Position numbers and translations under genes: made by a program
Shown: positions 43,301 through 50,794 of the stretch, piece by piece
How positions within the stretch are numbered: the stretch's first letter is position 1
Layout of the letters: every line of letters begins with the position of its first letter
Notes under the pieces: generated by a model
Databases searched by the model: none
Told to the model about the DNA's origin: nothing
Seen by the model: the letters and a program-made list of their open reading frames with translations, nothing else
Source of the DNA: Rhynchopus euleeides
Lineage: Eukaryota; Euglenozoa; Diplonemea; Diplonemida; Diplonemidae
Assembly: GCA_963210315.1 (NCBI GenBank)
Contig: OY723314.1
Location: forward strand, 1,674,001-1,738,000
Direction: 5' to 3'
Length of the DNA stretch: 64,000 bases

Positions 43301-43614
43301 AGTTCGCCGCGTGCACGTCGATGTTCGTCCGCGACAGGTACGCGGACTGGCAGGAGGAGACGGGGCATTCAGGCGTGCTGCGCTTTGCGGCATACTGGCT
43401 GTGCTTCGTCGGTGTGCTGGACGGGCTTGTCGACCGCACCGACTCCGCCTGCACGGCGAAGGAGGAGGAGGAGCTGGTGCCCCTGGGCGTCAGCATGAGC
43501 ACTGACAGTGCACCAGATGCATGTGAGATGAGCGTGCCGCTGCTGGACTCCGCCACCACAGCGTGTGTGCCGAACTTCAGACCCCCCTGTCCTGTCAGGA
43601 GCTTTGACCTCTGA
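40372..43614 (+). CDS. EGF-repeat multi-span membrane protein, copy E
   Basis: 1,080 residues, same as C and D until the last dozen residues, where FRPPCPVRSFDL replaces FRPRPVRSFDL. Silent changes begin at about 43479 (CCCCTGGGC instead of CCTCTTGGC). From there the 3' end follows its own lineage, closer to copy A than to C or D, marking the right edge of the homogenised array. Domain content and likely location are as for copy C. Confidence 0.85.
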   Translation: MRCVWLLLLAFVACLQALDECTDYSGAVKCDHKPRYTEDGCLCACYWMARFRDMNGDEVSYPRPGSEQPCSTSCCNPNFGSTGVWCLVAADDYNKAESACSAFQGKPQTCTVVGLLPLDGGVPGRAPIAGVPITQNNVCTDAGQLCVDTDTTAADTWQCQCVWPNTGSPAQQQVAVCAVPIDECMMSTVCAAAGQFCFDPDTTASDDWMCSCVAPTTGASVTAGVATCILDECAASCFICGTDVCTNAGQTCSDPDTSPSSANDWKCTCPAPSTGSAVASVATCVLDECTLSCPTCEKGVCTNAGQTCSDPDTSASSTNDWTCVCPPPSTGSAVGSVATCVLDECEVSCPTCEKDACSNAGQTCSDPDTSPSSTHNWKCTCPLPSTSSAVASVATCALGECKDSCPTCGTDVCTSAGQVCIDLDTSPSSTNDWKCTCAPPSTGSAVAGVATCALDECTAACPTCAMSVCSQGGQSCVDPVTTPSSTGDWSCVCPSPSTATSVGSLADCSFDECTVHAATCTGAGQSCKDPDLLNTGDWTCVCTPPSTGSSSTGSPAVCQLDECSGVCATCANTTCSAAGQTCTDRGLGVSSLQDWACRCAAPLQHIEAVLQAAQCTPPSGAATGAPASPAPATDGPAVTGAPLSVAVENVAGAVVGVSFAVGVGSSSTGAVVGVVSAVNQARFCDEGDDAPPVNPVVNPLTQRVGAGAYAAHAGAVVFVAATVCVLCGVVAGVLLVLRCYFGRHMSRPPTSVERHRMMGRARVGWLVVPFAFLYAGLPPSVFGLLLYGGVWRWVGACGLVLLVVAWAGVWGVVREAERRCCCMPEPGVHTLWVRTFSGTQSWGPRGVSAHEKAENHAWQGVWFAVFDAYTWDSRYFLLWELAAAVLLGALQAMEAKGQAACVARAACVGVVVLLLVLAVVVTRPFLTLFENASNAVLLLLEVVVMVLSIVHDLTDDEALTDAADVISEFVTWGLMVQFAACTSMFVRDRYADWQEETGHSGVLRFAAYWLCFVGVLDGLVDRTDSACTAKEEEELVPLGVSMSTDSAPDACEMSVPLLDSATTACVPNFRPPCPVRSFDL

Positions 43615-44506
43615 TCTGATTCAGATTCAGCATCTGTGTCCTGCCACTGTGCGTATTGTTCTTCAGTGGCAGTCTCTTGATACCGTATTCGTGAGTATGA
43701 TGGAAAAGGAGGATGCTGGAATGGGAATTACCTGGAACAAAGGGGGTCTTCTCTGGTCGTTATCTTTCGTCAGTGTTCCTCAGTTTTCAGCCATTTCAGC
43801 AGGAAATGCACCAAAGTGCACTGACGATCACCCCCCGTCGCGAAGACCCCCAAAGGGCGGGTTTTTGCAACTGGGAACATTATTCCGTTCCAGATTTGAG
43901 ATTTGGGGGAATTGATGTCTCTGATCCTGAGTGTGCCACGATTCTGTCACCTTTTATTGCCCCCAGTGAGGCCGGCGGCGCAGGTGACCCGCGGCCTGGC
44001 TTCCCCCTTGCAACCGCACGGGAGGGGTCGGCCGTCTGTGGGGGACTCAACATGCAGAACGCTCCCACACGGTACATGGGTGCCTGGTGAAGGACGGTGC
44101 GCGGGGTCCAGCACATCCTTGGGAAAGCGCCCTCCCCCCACAACGACCAAGCCCGCAGAACGGAAAATAACTGGAACAAGTGGCGCCCCAGATGGAGCTT
44201 GGAACATTCTTCCGTTCCTTCATTTTGCAGAACCTGGGACCCCCCGTGTTTCAGCCCCCCTGGGCGTCTGGCAGGGGGCTTCCACACGGAGGTGAGCTGG
44301 TCTGGAGGCCTCAACACGAGGGGTCCCAGGTACGGCTTGTTCTCTTTTTTCTTGCGGAGGCACTTGTCCACACCGACAGTGTGACTCCAGCCTTCCTTTG
44401 CTCGTCCTTTTTTTGTACGCTTGTCTTGTTTAACATGTTTTTAACTTGGTGCCCGTCCCCCTCGGTGTCACTACGTCGTTGTAGTGTTGGCCCTCTCGTG
44501 TGCTTC
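43615..44506. other. Intergenic with a duplicated GGAACATT..TTCCGTTCC block
   Basis: No gene seen. GGAACATTATTCCGTTCC (about 43874) and GGAACATTCTTCCGTTCC (about 44202) recur, each preceded within about 150 bp or less by ACCTGGAACAA or AACTGGAACAA. This suggests a partial duplication of a roughly 450-bp stretch. Confidence 0.4.
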
Positions 44507-44655
44507 TTTTTACGCACACTTGTGAGCAGAAAATGTCACTTCACCACAGCCAAACGTGCTCCGCACACCACTAGCCTCCCCCATCACAGGAGTTGAGGTT
44601 TTGTGTGTGGAAGCGTCAACGCACTGGAGTGACATTTTTTTGGGACGGGCTTGTG
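44507..44655. mobile_element. Short element with inverted ends (deletion derivative)
   Basis: AAAATGTCACTTCA (from 44529) and its near-complement TGGAGTGACATTTT (to about 44638) form 14-bp inverted ends with one mismatch. The interior has CCAAACGTGCTCCGCACACC and GTGTGTGGAAGCGTCAACGC. The same left and right ends flank the longer 44770-46350 stretch, and flanking words (ACGCACAC on the left, TGACAGT on the right) are shared too. I read it as an internally deleted copy of the longer element. No target duplication is found. Confidence 0.45.
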
Positions 44656-44940
44656 ACAGTGCCCTCTGCGGTGCCGTTTCTCCCCGCAGTGCGGATGGGT
44701 TGCCGTGCGTCTCGATCGAGGATCCGCGGTGACACCCCCCCCCCCCCCATTCTGCCAAGGGTTTGTTTTTGTTGTTACGCACACGACTTTCGCGCGGAAA
44801 GTGTCATTCAGCTCTGCCAAACGTGCTCTACACACCACCCCCTTCATCAGGCAAGTGGGTTTGTAAGTGTGTGTGGAAGCGTCAACGCACATTTATTTTT
44901 AGTGAGAAGAGTCAGAAGCAGCGAAAAGGGACGAGCGGAG

Positions 44941-45535
44941 CCGCCAAAGCGCGTGAACAAAAGCAGCGGGGACGCGTGTGTTTTACAGGACCGCCAAAGC
45001 GCGTGAACAAAAGCAGCGGGGACGCGTGTGTTTTACAGGAGCAGCGGGGTGAAGGAACAGCGGTGGTGAAGGACAGCAGAGCGGGTGTGTTTTGAAGGGC
45101 CGCCAAAGCGCGTGAACAAAAGCAGCGGGGACGCGTGTGTTTTACAGGAGCAGCGGGGTGAAGGACCAGCGGTGGTGAAGGACAGCAGAGCGGGTGTGTT
45201 TTGAAGGACCGCCAAAGCGCGTGAACAAAAGCAGCGGGGACGCGTGTGTTTTACAGGAGCAGCGGGGTGAAGGAACAGCGGTGGTGAAGGACAGCAGAGC
45301 GGGTGTGTTTTGAAGGGCCGCCAAAGCGCGTGAACAAAAGCAGCGGGGACGCGTGTGTTTTACAGGACCGCCAAAGCGCGTGAACAAACGCAGCGGGGAC
45401 GCGTGTGTTTTACAGGAGCAGCGGGGTGAAGGACCAGCGGTGGTGACGGACAGCAGAGCGTGTGTGTTTTACAGGGGCGCCAAAGCGCGTGAACAAAAGC
45501 AGCGGGGTGAAGGATCAGCGGGTGTGAAGGACAGC
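44941..45535 (+). repeat. Composite minisatellite, 50-bp A and 59-bp B units
   Basis: Unit A (50 bp) starts CCGCCAAAGCGCGTGAACAA and ends GTGTGTTTTACAGGA. Unit B (59 bp) starts GCAGCGGGGTGAAGGA and ends GTGTGTTTTGAAGGG. The order is A A B A B A B A A B then a shortened A and B. Every A unit ends in a T-rich stretch plus CAG, like a 3' splice acceptor. The array stops 35 bp before the ATG of the next ORF, so it may be a multi-acceptor 5' leader. Confidence 0.8.
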
Positions 45536-45569
45536 TAGAGGCGTACGACAAGCAGAGTAGTGACGAAAG

Positions 45570-46331
45570 ATGGACGTCGACTGGGCTTTGGTCGAGGTGC
45601 CGGCCCTCTCTATGGAGCCCGCAGCGGAGCCGATGCAGCACTGCGTGTTCCCCACATGCGCCACCGTCCATGAGGGCGGAACGGCGCACGCATGCAACGC
45701 CTGCGGACAAGCCACGACGAGGACATGTGTGCGGGCGCATCTGCACCCGAAGGCGGTGGCGGACGCCTTCGTCGCCCACATGGGCAGCGCCGGATGGGTA
45801 TGCCCAATGTGCGCGTGGACGAAGATGCAGGCAGGCGGCGCGGCAGCAGCGGAGGAGGCCGCTGAAGAGGAGGACGGGCTGGGGGCGCTGCCCCAACTGG
45901 GAGCCGGTGAAGGGCTCAACATGGAGGCGCGCATGACTCGGCTGGAGGCGAAGGTGCAGGAGCAGGCCGAGACCATCGCCGATCTGCAGAGGCAGCTGCA
46001 GGAGGCTGACGAGGGGTTGCCGGACGACTTCTCGCCATACGCGGTCGCGACGTGGCGCCCTGGCATATGGAAGGGCGCGGTGCGGCGGCAGATCCGGGCA
46101 GAGGTGTCCCGCGTGTTCCGGGAGGCGAGCCTGCCAGCGTCGGGCACAGATGCGGGGGAATGGATGCACAGCCTCCGCAAATGCTTCGAGCACTTCGACG
46201 ACGTGCTAAAGCTCATGAAGATGAACACGGAGGAGGAACCCAGCCTGCTGCCCCTGCACCGCTCTGTGTGGAAGCGTCAACGCATCAAACGAAGTATCAA
46301 CAGTAGAGAAAGAGCGGCAGAGTTGAAGTGA
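45570..46331 (+). CDS. PHD/RING-like zinc-finger and coiled-coil protein
   Basis: 253 residues; ATG at 45570. The N-terminal Cys/His pattern C25-x4-C30, C42-x2-C45, C53, H57/H59, H70 and C78-x2-C81 fits a cross-braced PHD- or RING-like finger. An Ala/Glu stretch (91-105) follows, then a predicted coiled coil (about 116-150, EARMTRLEAKVQEQAETIAD), then a basic C-terminus (SVWKRQRIKRSINSRE). The last 20 codons overlap the dispersed GTGTGGAAGCGTCAACGC word, so the tail is repeat-derived. Two upstream copies of that word also read VWKRQRT. The location inside inverted ends suggests a transposon-carried or repeat-captured gene. A chromatin reader or E3 role cannot be decided. Confidence 0.6.
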   Translation: MDVDWALVEVPALSMEPAAEPMQHCVFPTCATVHEGGTAHACNACGQATTRTCVRAHLHPKAVADAFVAHMGSAGWVCPMCAWTKMQAGGAAAAEEAAEEEDGLGALPQLGAGEGLNMEARMTRLEAKVQEQAETIADLQRQLQEADEGLPDDFSPYAVATWRPGIWKGAVRRQIRAEVSRVFREASLPASGTDAGEWMHSLRKCFEHFDDVLKLMKMNTEEEPSLLPLHRSVWKRQRIKRSINSRERAAELK

Positions 46332-46350
46332 CACTTTTGACAGTTCCTTG

Positions 46351-47058
46351 GTTTGTAGTTCCAGCGGCAATAATCCCGTGTTCGTTTGTTACATCGGGCC
46401 TGCCCCCCCTGTACCCATCAGGGTCTGTGGCAGGGCCGTGCTTGGCCAACGGAAGATGGACGCAGCCCAGAGACTATCCGCCCAAGGAACGGATGTTCAC
46501 TACCGTGGGCTCCCGCGTCTGGGGGGCTCCGCACTCCAGACCACCGGAGGCCACGGTAGACTCGCCTTTCTTTGCTGGATTGTGCGGAGTCAACGGCATC
46601 CAACCCAAGTGAAAGAGTAGACGTACTTCGATTGACAGCTCAGCCTTACTGTCTCGATAGATGCCTTCTGCTGTCCCCACCATCCTCCCTTGCCTTTCCC
46701 CTGCTCGCCGAGCAGCTGCCCGGCTGCTGCCTGGGCTACGGAGGACGGTCGGGACCCTTGGTTGTCGCAGCAAAGCCTTCCCCACCCACCCACCCCCCCC
46801 TCAGCCCCTCCCACCCCCCCAGTCAGGTTGGCGTTGCTGGGTCACCAGGCTTTTGTGCGTCTGTGCCTGCCTCTGTTACTCCTAGCTTGGGAGGGCAAGG
46901 CTTCTCAGAACTGGGCAATCTTGGACTGGGTCCAAGGGTTCCTCTACTTCTGTGTTGATGCTACTCTCCACACACGATACACCGCCCTCCAACCACACCA
47001 CCCCACCCACAGGCAGCCCAACGGGTTCCCTCCCCCACCCCCCCCCGTCCCCCGTCAC
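46351..47058. other. Intergenic; degraded GC hairpin and RING-gene leader
   Basis: The reversed hairpin cassette at 46519-46539 is degraded in its right arm. Pyrimidine-rich sequence at 46780-46830 and 46985-47010 ending in CCCACAG is a plausible acceptor for the RING gene mRNA. No other gene seen. Confidence 0.4.
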
Positions 47059-47799
47059 ATGGACGGGACTGTGGGAGCCATGAGCATGTCCTCTGCTGCC
47101 AGCGTTGCCACTGCAGCACAGCCCTCCGCGGAACACCGCTGCCCTGTCTGCATGGAGGTCATGCTGCACCCGACCTTCAGCCCGATGATGGTCGTCCCCT
47201 GCGGGCACAGCTTCTGCAGCAGGTGTTTGGAGAGCTTCTCCGCGCAGGCGACGTGCCCTCTGTGCAGGGAGCCCATCACCGCGTCTGTCCCCAACCTCTC
47301 GCTGCGTTCCATTGTGGAGGCGAGCGCAGACAGCAGGAGAGCTGATGACGGGACACCAGCCACGCGCCTGACCCCGGCGCTTGAGGAGCGCATCCGCCAA
47401 GCTGACGTGGACCCCGCAAAGCTGAGCCAGGTGCGCCACTATGTTGCAGAGTATTCCCTGGCGGAGGCACGCGCCTCGGTGCTTGGTGCGGAGAGGCAGC
47501 AGGTGAAGGCGGCGCTGCAGAAGCTCGACAAGTCGCATGCCGTGCAGAGCCAGGTGGTTTCCTACCTACTCGAGGAGGAGCAGTCGCTCACAGGGAAGAT
47601 ACAGAACCTCGTGCACGAGCTGGAGCTGGTGCGCGTGCAGCTGAAGGAGCAGCAGGCGTCAGCCGCCGCATCCGAATCGGAGCGGGATGCGGTGCACAGC
47701 AGGCTTGCCGATCTGGACCAGTCCCTCGAAGGCATCACGCACGAGGAGGTGAAGGCCCGGACATTCCTGTCCCACCTCGCGCCTGCTCTGGAGCTGTGA
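47059..47799 (+). CDS. C3HC4 RING-finger protein with coiled coil
   Basis: 246 residues from the ATG at 47059. The frame is open further upstream, but that part translates pyrimidine-rich leader. The RING is complete: C28-x2-C31, C48-x-H50, C53-x2-C56 and C66-x2-C69, with PCGHSFCSRC and CPLCREP as in TRIM/RNF-type E3 ubiquitin ligases. After a 75-residue spacer, a long helical coiled coil (about 125-235, rich in Gln, Glu and Leu) probably mediates dimerisation. Without a B-box or substrate domain, the partner is unknown. It is followed by a long C-run in the 3' UTR (about 47806-47823). Confidence 0.85.
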   Translation: MDGTVGAMSMSSAASVATAAQPSAEHRCPVCMEVMLHPTFSPMMVVPCGHSFCSRCLESFSAQATCPLCREPITASVPNLSLRSIVEASADSRRADDGTPATRLTPALEERIRQADVDPAKLSQVRHYVAEYSLAEARASVLGAERQQVKAALQKLDKSHAVQSQVVSYLLEEEQSLTGKIQNLVHELELVRVQLKEQQASAAASESERDAVHSRLADLDQSLEGITHEEVKARTFLSHLAPALEL

Positions 47800-48866
47800 C
47801 AGCGCCCCCCCCCCCCCCCCCCCACCCACCGATGGGGCTGTGTGGTGGTGCAGCTGTGCGTCGTGGGGGTTAGGGGTATCGGTTGTGTGGTGTGTGGGGT
47901 GCGCGTCTTCCCTTCCCCCTGCATGTGGGGGGCCTGGCGGGTGGTGGGCGGTCGGGGGGTGTCGGGCGGCGCAAGTTTTGCAGGGGAGGAAGGGATGATG
48001 GGGGACCCCCCCCCTCCTCCGGTCGTCTTATCGTGTATGCAGTCTTACACGGAGGGTCATGTGTTCGTTACTTCTGGGCATACTCCTTTTATTCTGTTGT
48101 GGAAGCGCTTCAAACGCAGCAGTGGGCAACAACGGCTACCCCTCCCCCCACCGTGTGACACCCTGCATTGCACTGAGGACCCTAGCATCTGTCGGGCCTG
48201 CTTGTCTCTTGTCGGGCCGCAATCCCCCCTCCCCCCGCATGCAGCGGTGGCATCTAGACTAACTTTTGTTGATTGTATCGTGTCAGACTCAGTCTGTGCA
48301 TTGCATCCGGCATGACACACCCGGAAAAGCTCGCGCAGCAGGTGGTGCTGGAGGGGAAGGGGGTGAATGTGTGGACTCTATCAAACACACAGACACACCC
48401 GCCCCCCCCCTGTGCCCCCTATCACCCCCCTGTGCCCCCCCCCCCTCCCATCCATCACATTGACACGCCCCTGGCCCCCCCTCCCTCTGTCGAAACGACA
48501 GCTATTATTTGCAGGAAATAAAGGACATGTCACAATTGTGGCGAATGGGCAACGGCAGCCACCCTGAGGCCTTCACCCTGAGCCCTCCTGTGTGGGGCTC
48601 AGCTGCAACACAGCCCGCACGCATCCTCCTGTGTGCGGCACACCCCGACTCCAACAACTCAACAATACAATCCAAAACACCAAGTAAAAAGTGTGAAGGG
48701 AGAGTGTCCCCCCCCCACTCTCTCTCTATCGATATACATCCCCTGCCCTGCACCCCAGTTCCAGGACCTCTCTAGTTTCCCCTATTGTAACACACGCCAT
48801 GCCCCACACCACCACCCGCAGGTGCTTGTGTGGCACTGCCTACACGGATGCGTACCCTCGCCGAGG
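47800..48866. other. Intergenic, no gene seen
   Basis: C-run and GT-rich sequence. GTTGTGGAAGCGCTTCAAACGC near 48098 is a weak copy of the GTGGAAGCG word. An AG acceptor candidate lies at about 48821 (CACCCGCAG), 45 bp before the PPR start. Confidence 0.4.
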
Positions 48867-50216
48867 ATGCGAGGCCACCGCACCACATGGCAGATCAGCA
48901 CACTCCCCCAGCTGCATGGGAGCACACGGCACCGCCGGCTGGCACGACCCACCCGGCACCTCAGCGGCTCAGATGAACCACCTGAGGCAGCACCACCAGC
49001 GCTGCTGGACATCGAGGCGATCCGCGAGAAGGTGATTGCGCTCTCGAAGGGTGGGGATGAGCCCGGTGCGAGGGCCCTGCTGCTGTCGACCCCGCCCTCC
49101 GGGAGGCAGGTGGAGGCACACGTGTGGCACCACCGCGTTGTCAACGCGTGGCGCGCCTCGAAGCGTGCCCTGGCGCCCCACTCTGCAGAGGCTCTGGCGG
49201 TGCACCGCGAGATGCTGCGGCGCGGGGTAAGGGTAGCTCCCGAGACGCACGCCGTGGCGATGGCAGCCTGCATGCCTGGCAGGGCTGACCTTGCGGTGGT
49301 GATATTCCGCGAGAACTACGGGGCGTTGCGGCTCAGCCGTGCGGCGTGGCTCGCCCTCCTCAACGCGCTGGGCAGCAGCGAGGGCCCTGCGCGTGACAGC
49401 CTCCGTGCGGCCCATCAAGAGCTGCTGAAGCTGCAGAAGGTGGCTGGCGTGTGTGTCACAAGCGGGCCCCGCCTTGACGCCCAGATGTACGGCGCTCTGA
49501 TCCAGGCATCGGCACGCAGCAGGGACGTGGGGGGTGCGCACGGCTTTCTCGAGGAGATGCGCAGGGCAGGCCTGCCGCCCGCCTCACGCGACGTCACGAT
49601 GCTGGTTTCCGCCTGCGCCGCGACAGGCAACACCCGCATCGCGTCTGACCTGCTGGCAGACCTGCAGAAGTCACACCCAGACGTCCTGGATGCGCACGTC
49701 CTGTCCGCCTCCCCACAGCTCTTCTGCGGCGACGCGAAGGACGCCGCAAAGGTGTCTGCCTACTTCGGCATGTTCGGGGATGTGCCCATCCCCCCCAACG
49801 CCTGCGTGACTGTCCTCCGCCTCTGCCGCGACGCGGGTGCTGTGGGCTCTGCGAGGGTTGCCCTGCAGCACACGCCTCCGACGCGGCGCAACGCGAAGGC
49901 CTTCATGCAGGCGCTGGGGCTTGCGCGGGACCACGACAGCGTCGGGATTGACTTCGCCATCGAGGTGATGGCCAAGATGGGGGAGGCGCGGGACGTCCCC
50001 GCCTGGATGCAGTTCTTCGCGGTGCACCAGAAGAAGCGTGCTGCGGGTGTGCTGCGCTTCGTGCACCAGATGGAGGCAGAGGGGCTGCCTCGCCCCCCGA
50101 CCCTCCTCCGCATCGCGAAGATGAACTGCGAGGACAGGGGCGAGTTCGAGGATGCGGAGGCAGTCAGAGACGAGGCGCATCGCGAAGGGTTTTCCCTCAG
50201 GACAACACTCTTCTGA
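48867..50216 (+). CDS. Pentatricopeptide-repeat-like organellar RNA-binding protein
   Basis: 449 residues from the first ATG of the frame (48867). The N-terminus is rich in Arg, His, Ser and Thr and poor in acids (MRGHRTTWQISTLPQLHGST), like a mitochondrial presequence. The body is all-helical with PPR-like paired helices, clearest in YGALIQASARSRDVGGAHGF followed by LEEMRRAGLPPASRD, then LVSACAATGNTRIASDLLAD. Further degenerate repeats run toward residue 430. PPR proteins bind single-stranded organellar RNA and act in processing, editing, stability or translation; the RNA target cannot be read from the sequence. The stop is TGA at 50216. Confidence 0.7.
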   Translation: MRGHRTTWQISTLPQLHGSTRHRRLARPTRHLSGSDEPPEAAPPALLDIEAIREKVIALSKGGDEPGARALLLSTPPSGRQVEAHVWHHRVVNAWRASKRALAPHSAEALAVHREMLRRGVRVAPETHAVAMAACMPGRADLAVVIFRENYGALRLSRAAWLALLNALGSSEGPARDSLRAAHQELLKLQKVAGVCVTSGPRLDAQMYGALIQASARSRDVGGAHGFLEEMRRAGLPPASRDVTMLVSACAATGNTRIASDLLADLQKSHPDVLDAHVLSASPQLFCGDAKDAAKVSAYFGMFGDVPIPPNACVTVLRLCRDAGAVGSARVALQHTPPTRRNAKAFMQALGLARDHDSVGIDFAIEVMAKMGEARDVPAWMQFFAVHQKKRAAGVLRFVHQMEAEGLPRPPTLLRIAKMNCEDRGEFEDAEAVRDEAHREGFSLRTTLF

Positions 50217-50794
50217 TGCGGTTGCTGGAGGCAACTCGGTGCATCTTGTCTTGTTGCTTTTGGTGGGGGAGGGAGTGGGTTCACGGAACAACCGGCCTTT
50301 GCTGAGGGGCACCGGAAAAATTCACATTGTGTGCTCACATGTGGCTCCGCACCAATAGCGTCAGGCAGCAGCAGGAAAGAAGCGAATGCCGCCATCGGAT
50401 TGCTGCGTTCTTCGCATCTTGTTGTGACGAGAGGCCCCCCTCCCGCCACACCCCCACCCCCTCCAGGGCTAACACTGCGAGAAGGCGCTGGGAGACTTGC
50501 CTTTGCTTTCACTCTCGACAATCAAAACAGAGAGGCCACTCCCCAACACCCCCTGCGCACCGGTTTTCTGACTGATCACATTCAGATGCAAACCTCACCA
50601 CACACCCTGTCACACCACACCCCCTACAGCAACACTCCGTGCCGCGCTTCTTGCGCAGGGAACTGGCACACACCGGAGACAGCGAGTCGGGCAGCAGGAG
50701 CTGCAAACCCTGCCGCGCGCGCGGGTGGACGCAGCCCTCGCCTCTCACACATCCCCCCCCACTACCCCCCCCTCCCCACAACCTCCCCGCTGTG
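50217..50794. other. Intergenic and leader
   Basis: No gene seen. It probably includes the 3' UTR of the PPR gene and the 5' leader of the next gene. The frame opens at 50639 without an ATG; pyrimidine runs at 50745-50790 lie close to the start. Confidence 0.4.

Larger units (their letters stand above)
29830..43460 (+). repeat. Tandem array with 4,165-bp unit (about 3.3 units)
   Basis: The DNA from inside the membrane region of copy B through the spacer and the ectodomain of copy C recurs at +4,165 and +8,330. Encoded proteins C and D are identical and E differs only in its last dozen residues. Units are about 29830-33994, 33995-38159 and 38160-42324, plus a partial unit to about 43460. It is either a very recent amplification, a strongly homogenised array or an assembly effect. 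The right-hand edge changes to a copy-A-like 3' end (GTGCCCCTGGGCGTC; CAGCATCTGTG). Confidence 0.85.
44770..46350 (+). mobile_element. Candidate element: inverted ends, minisatellite, zinc-finger ORF
   Basis: The left end at 44798 reads AAAGTGTCATTCAGCTCTGC. The right end, read in reverse from about 46337, gives AAAGTGTCACTTCAACTCTG, a 21-22 bp inverted match with one gap and few mismatches. Inside are a GTGTGTGGAAGCGTCAACGC copy (44870), a 109-bp minisatellite (44941-45535), the ORF 45570-46331 and a second GTGTGGAAGCGTCAACGC (46265). No transposase signature is visible and no target duplication is seen. A non-autonomous transposon carrying a gene is possible, as is a locally duplicated gene with repeated exon ends. 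Confidence 0.4.

Noticed and set aside
44941..45535. CRISPR-like look of regularly spaced repeats
   Set aside because: Units are contiguous 50/59-bp minisatellite blocks without unique spacers, in a eukaryotic context with no cas genes.
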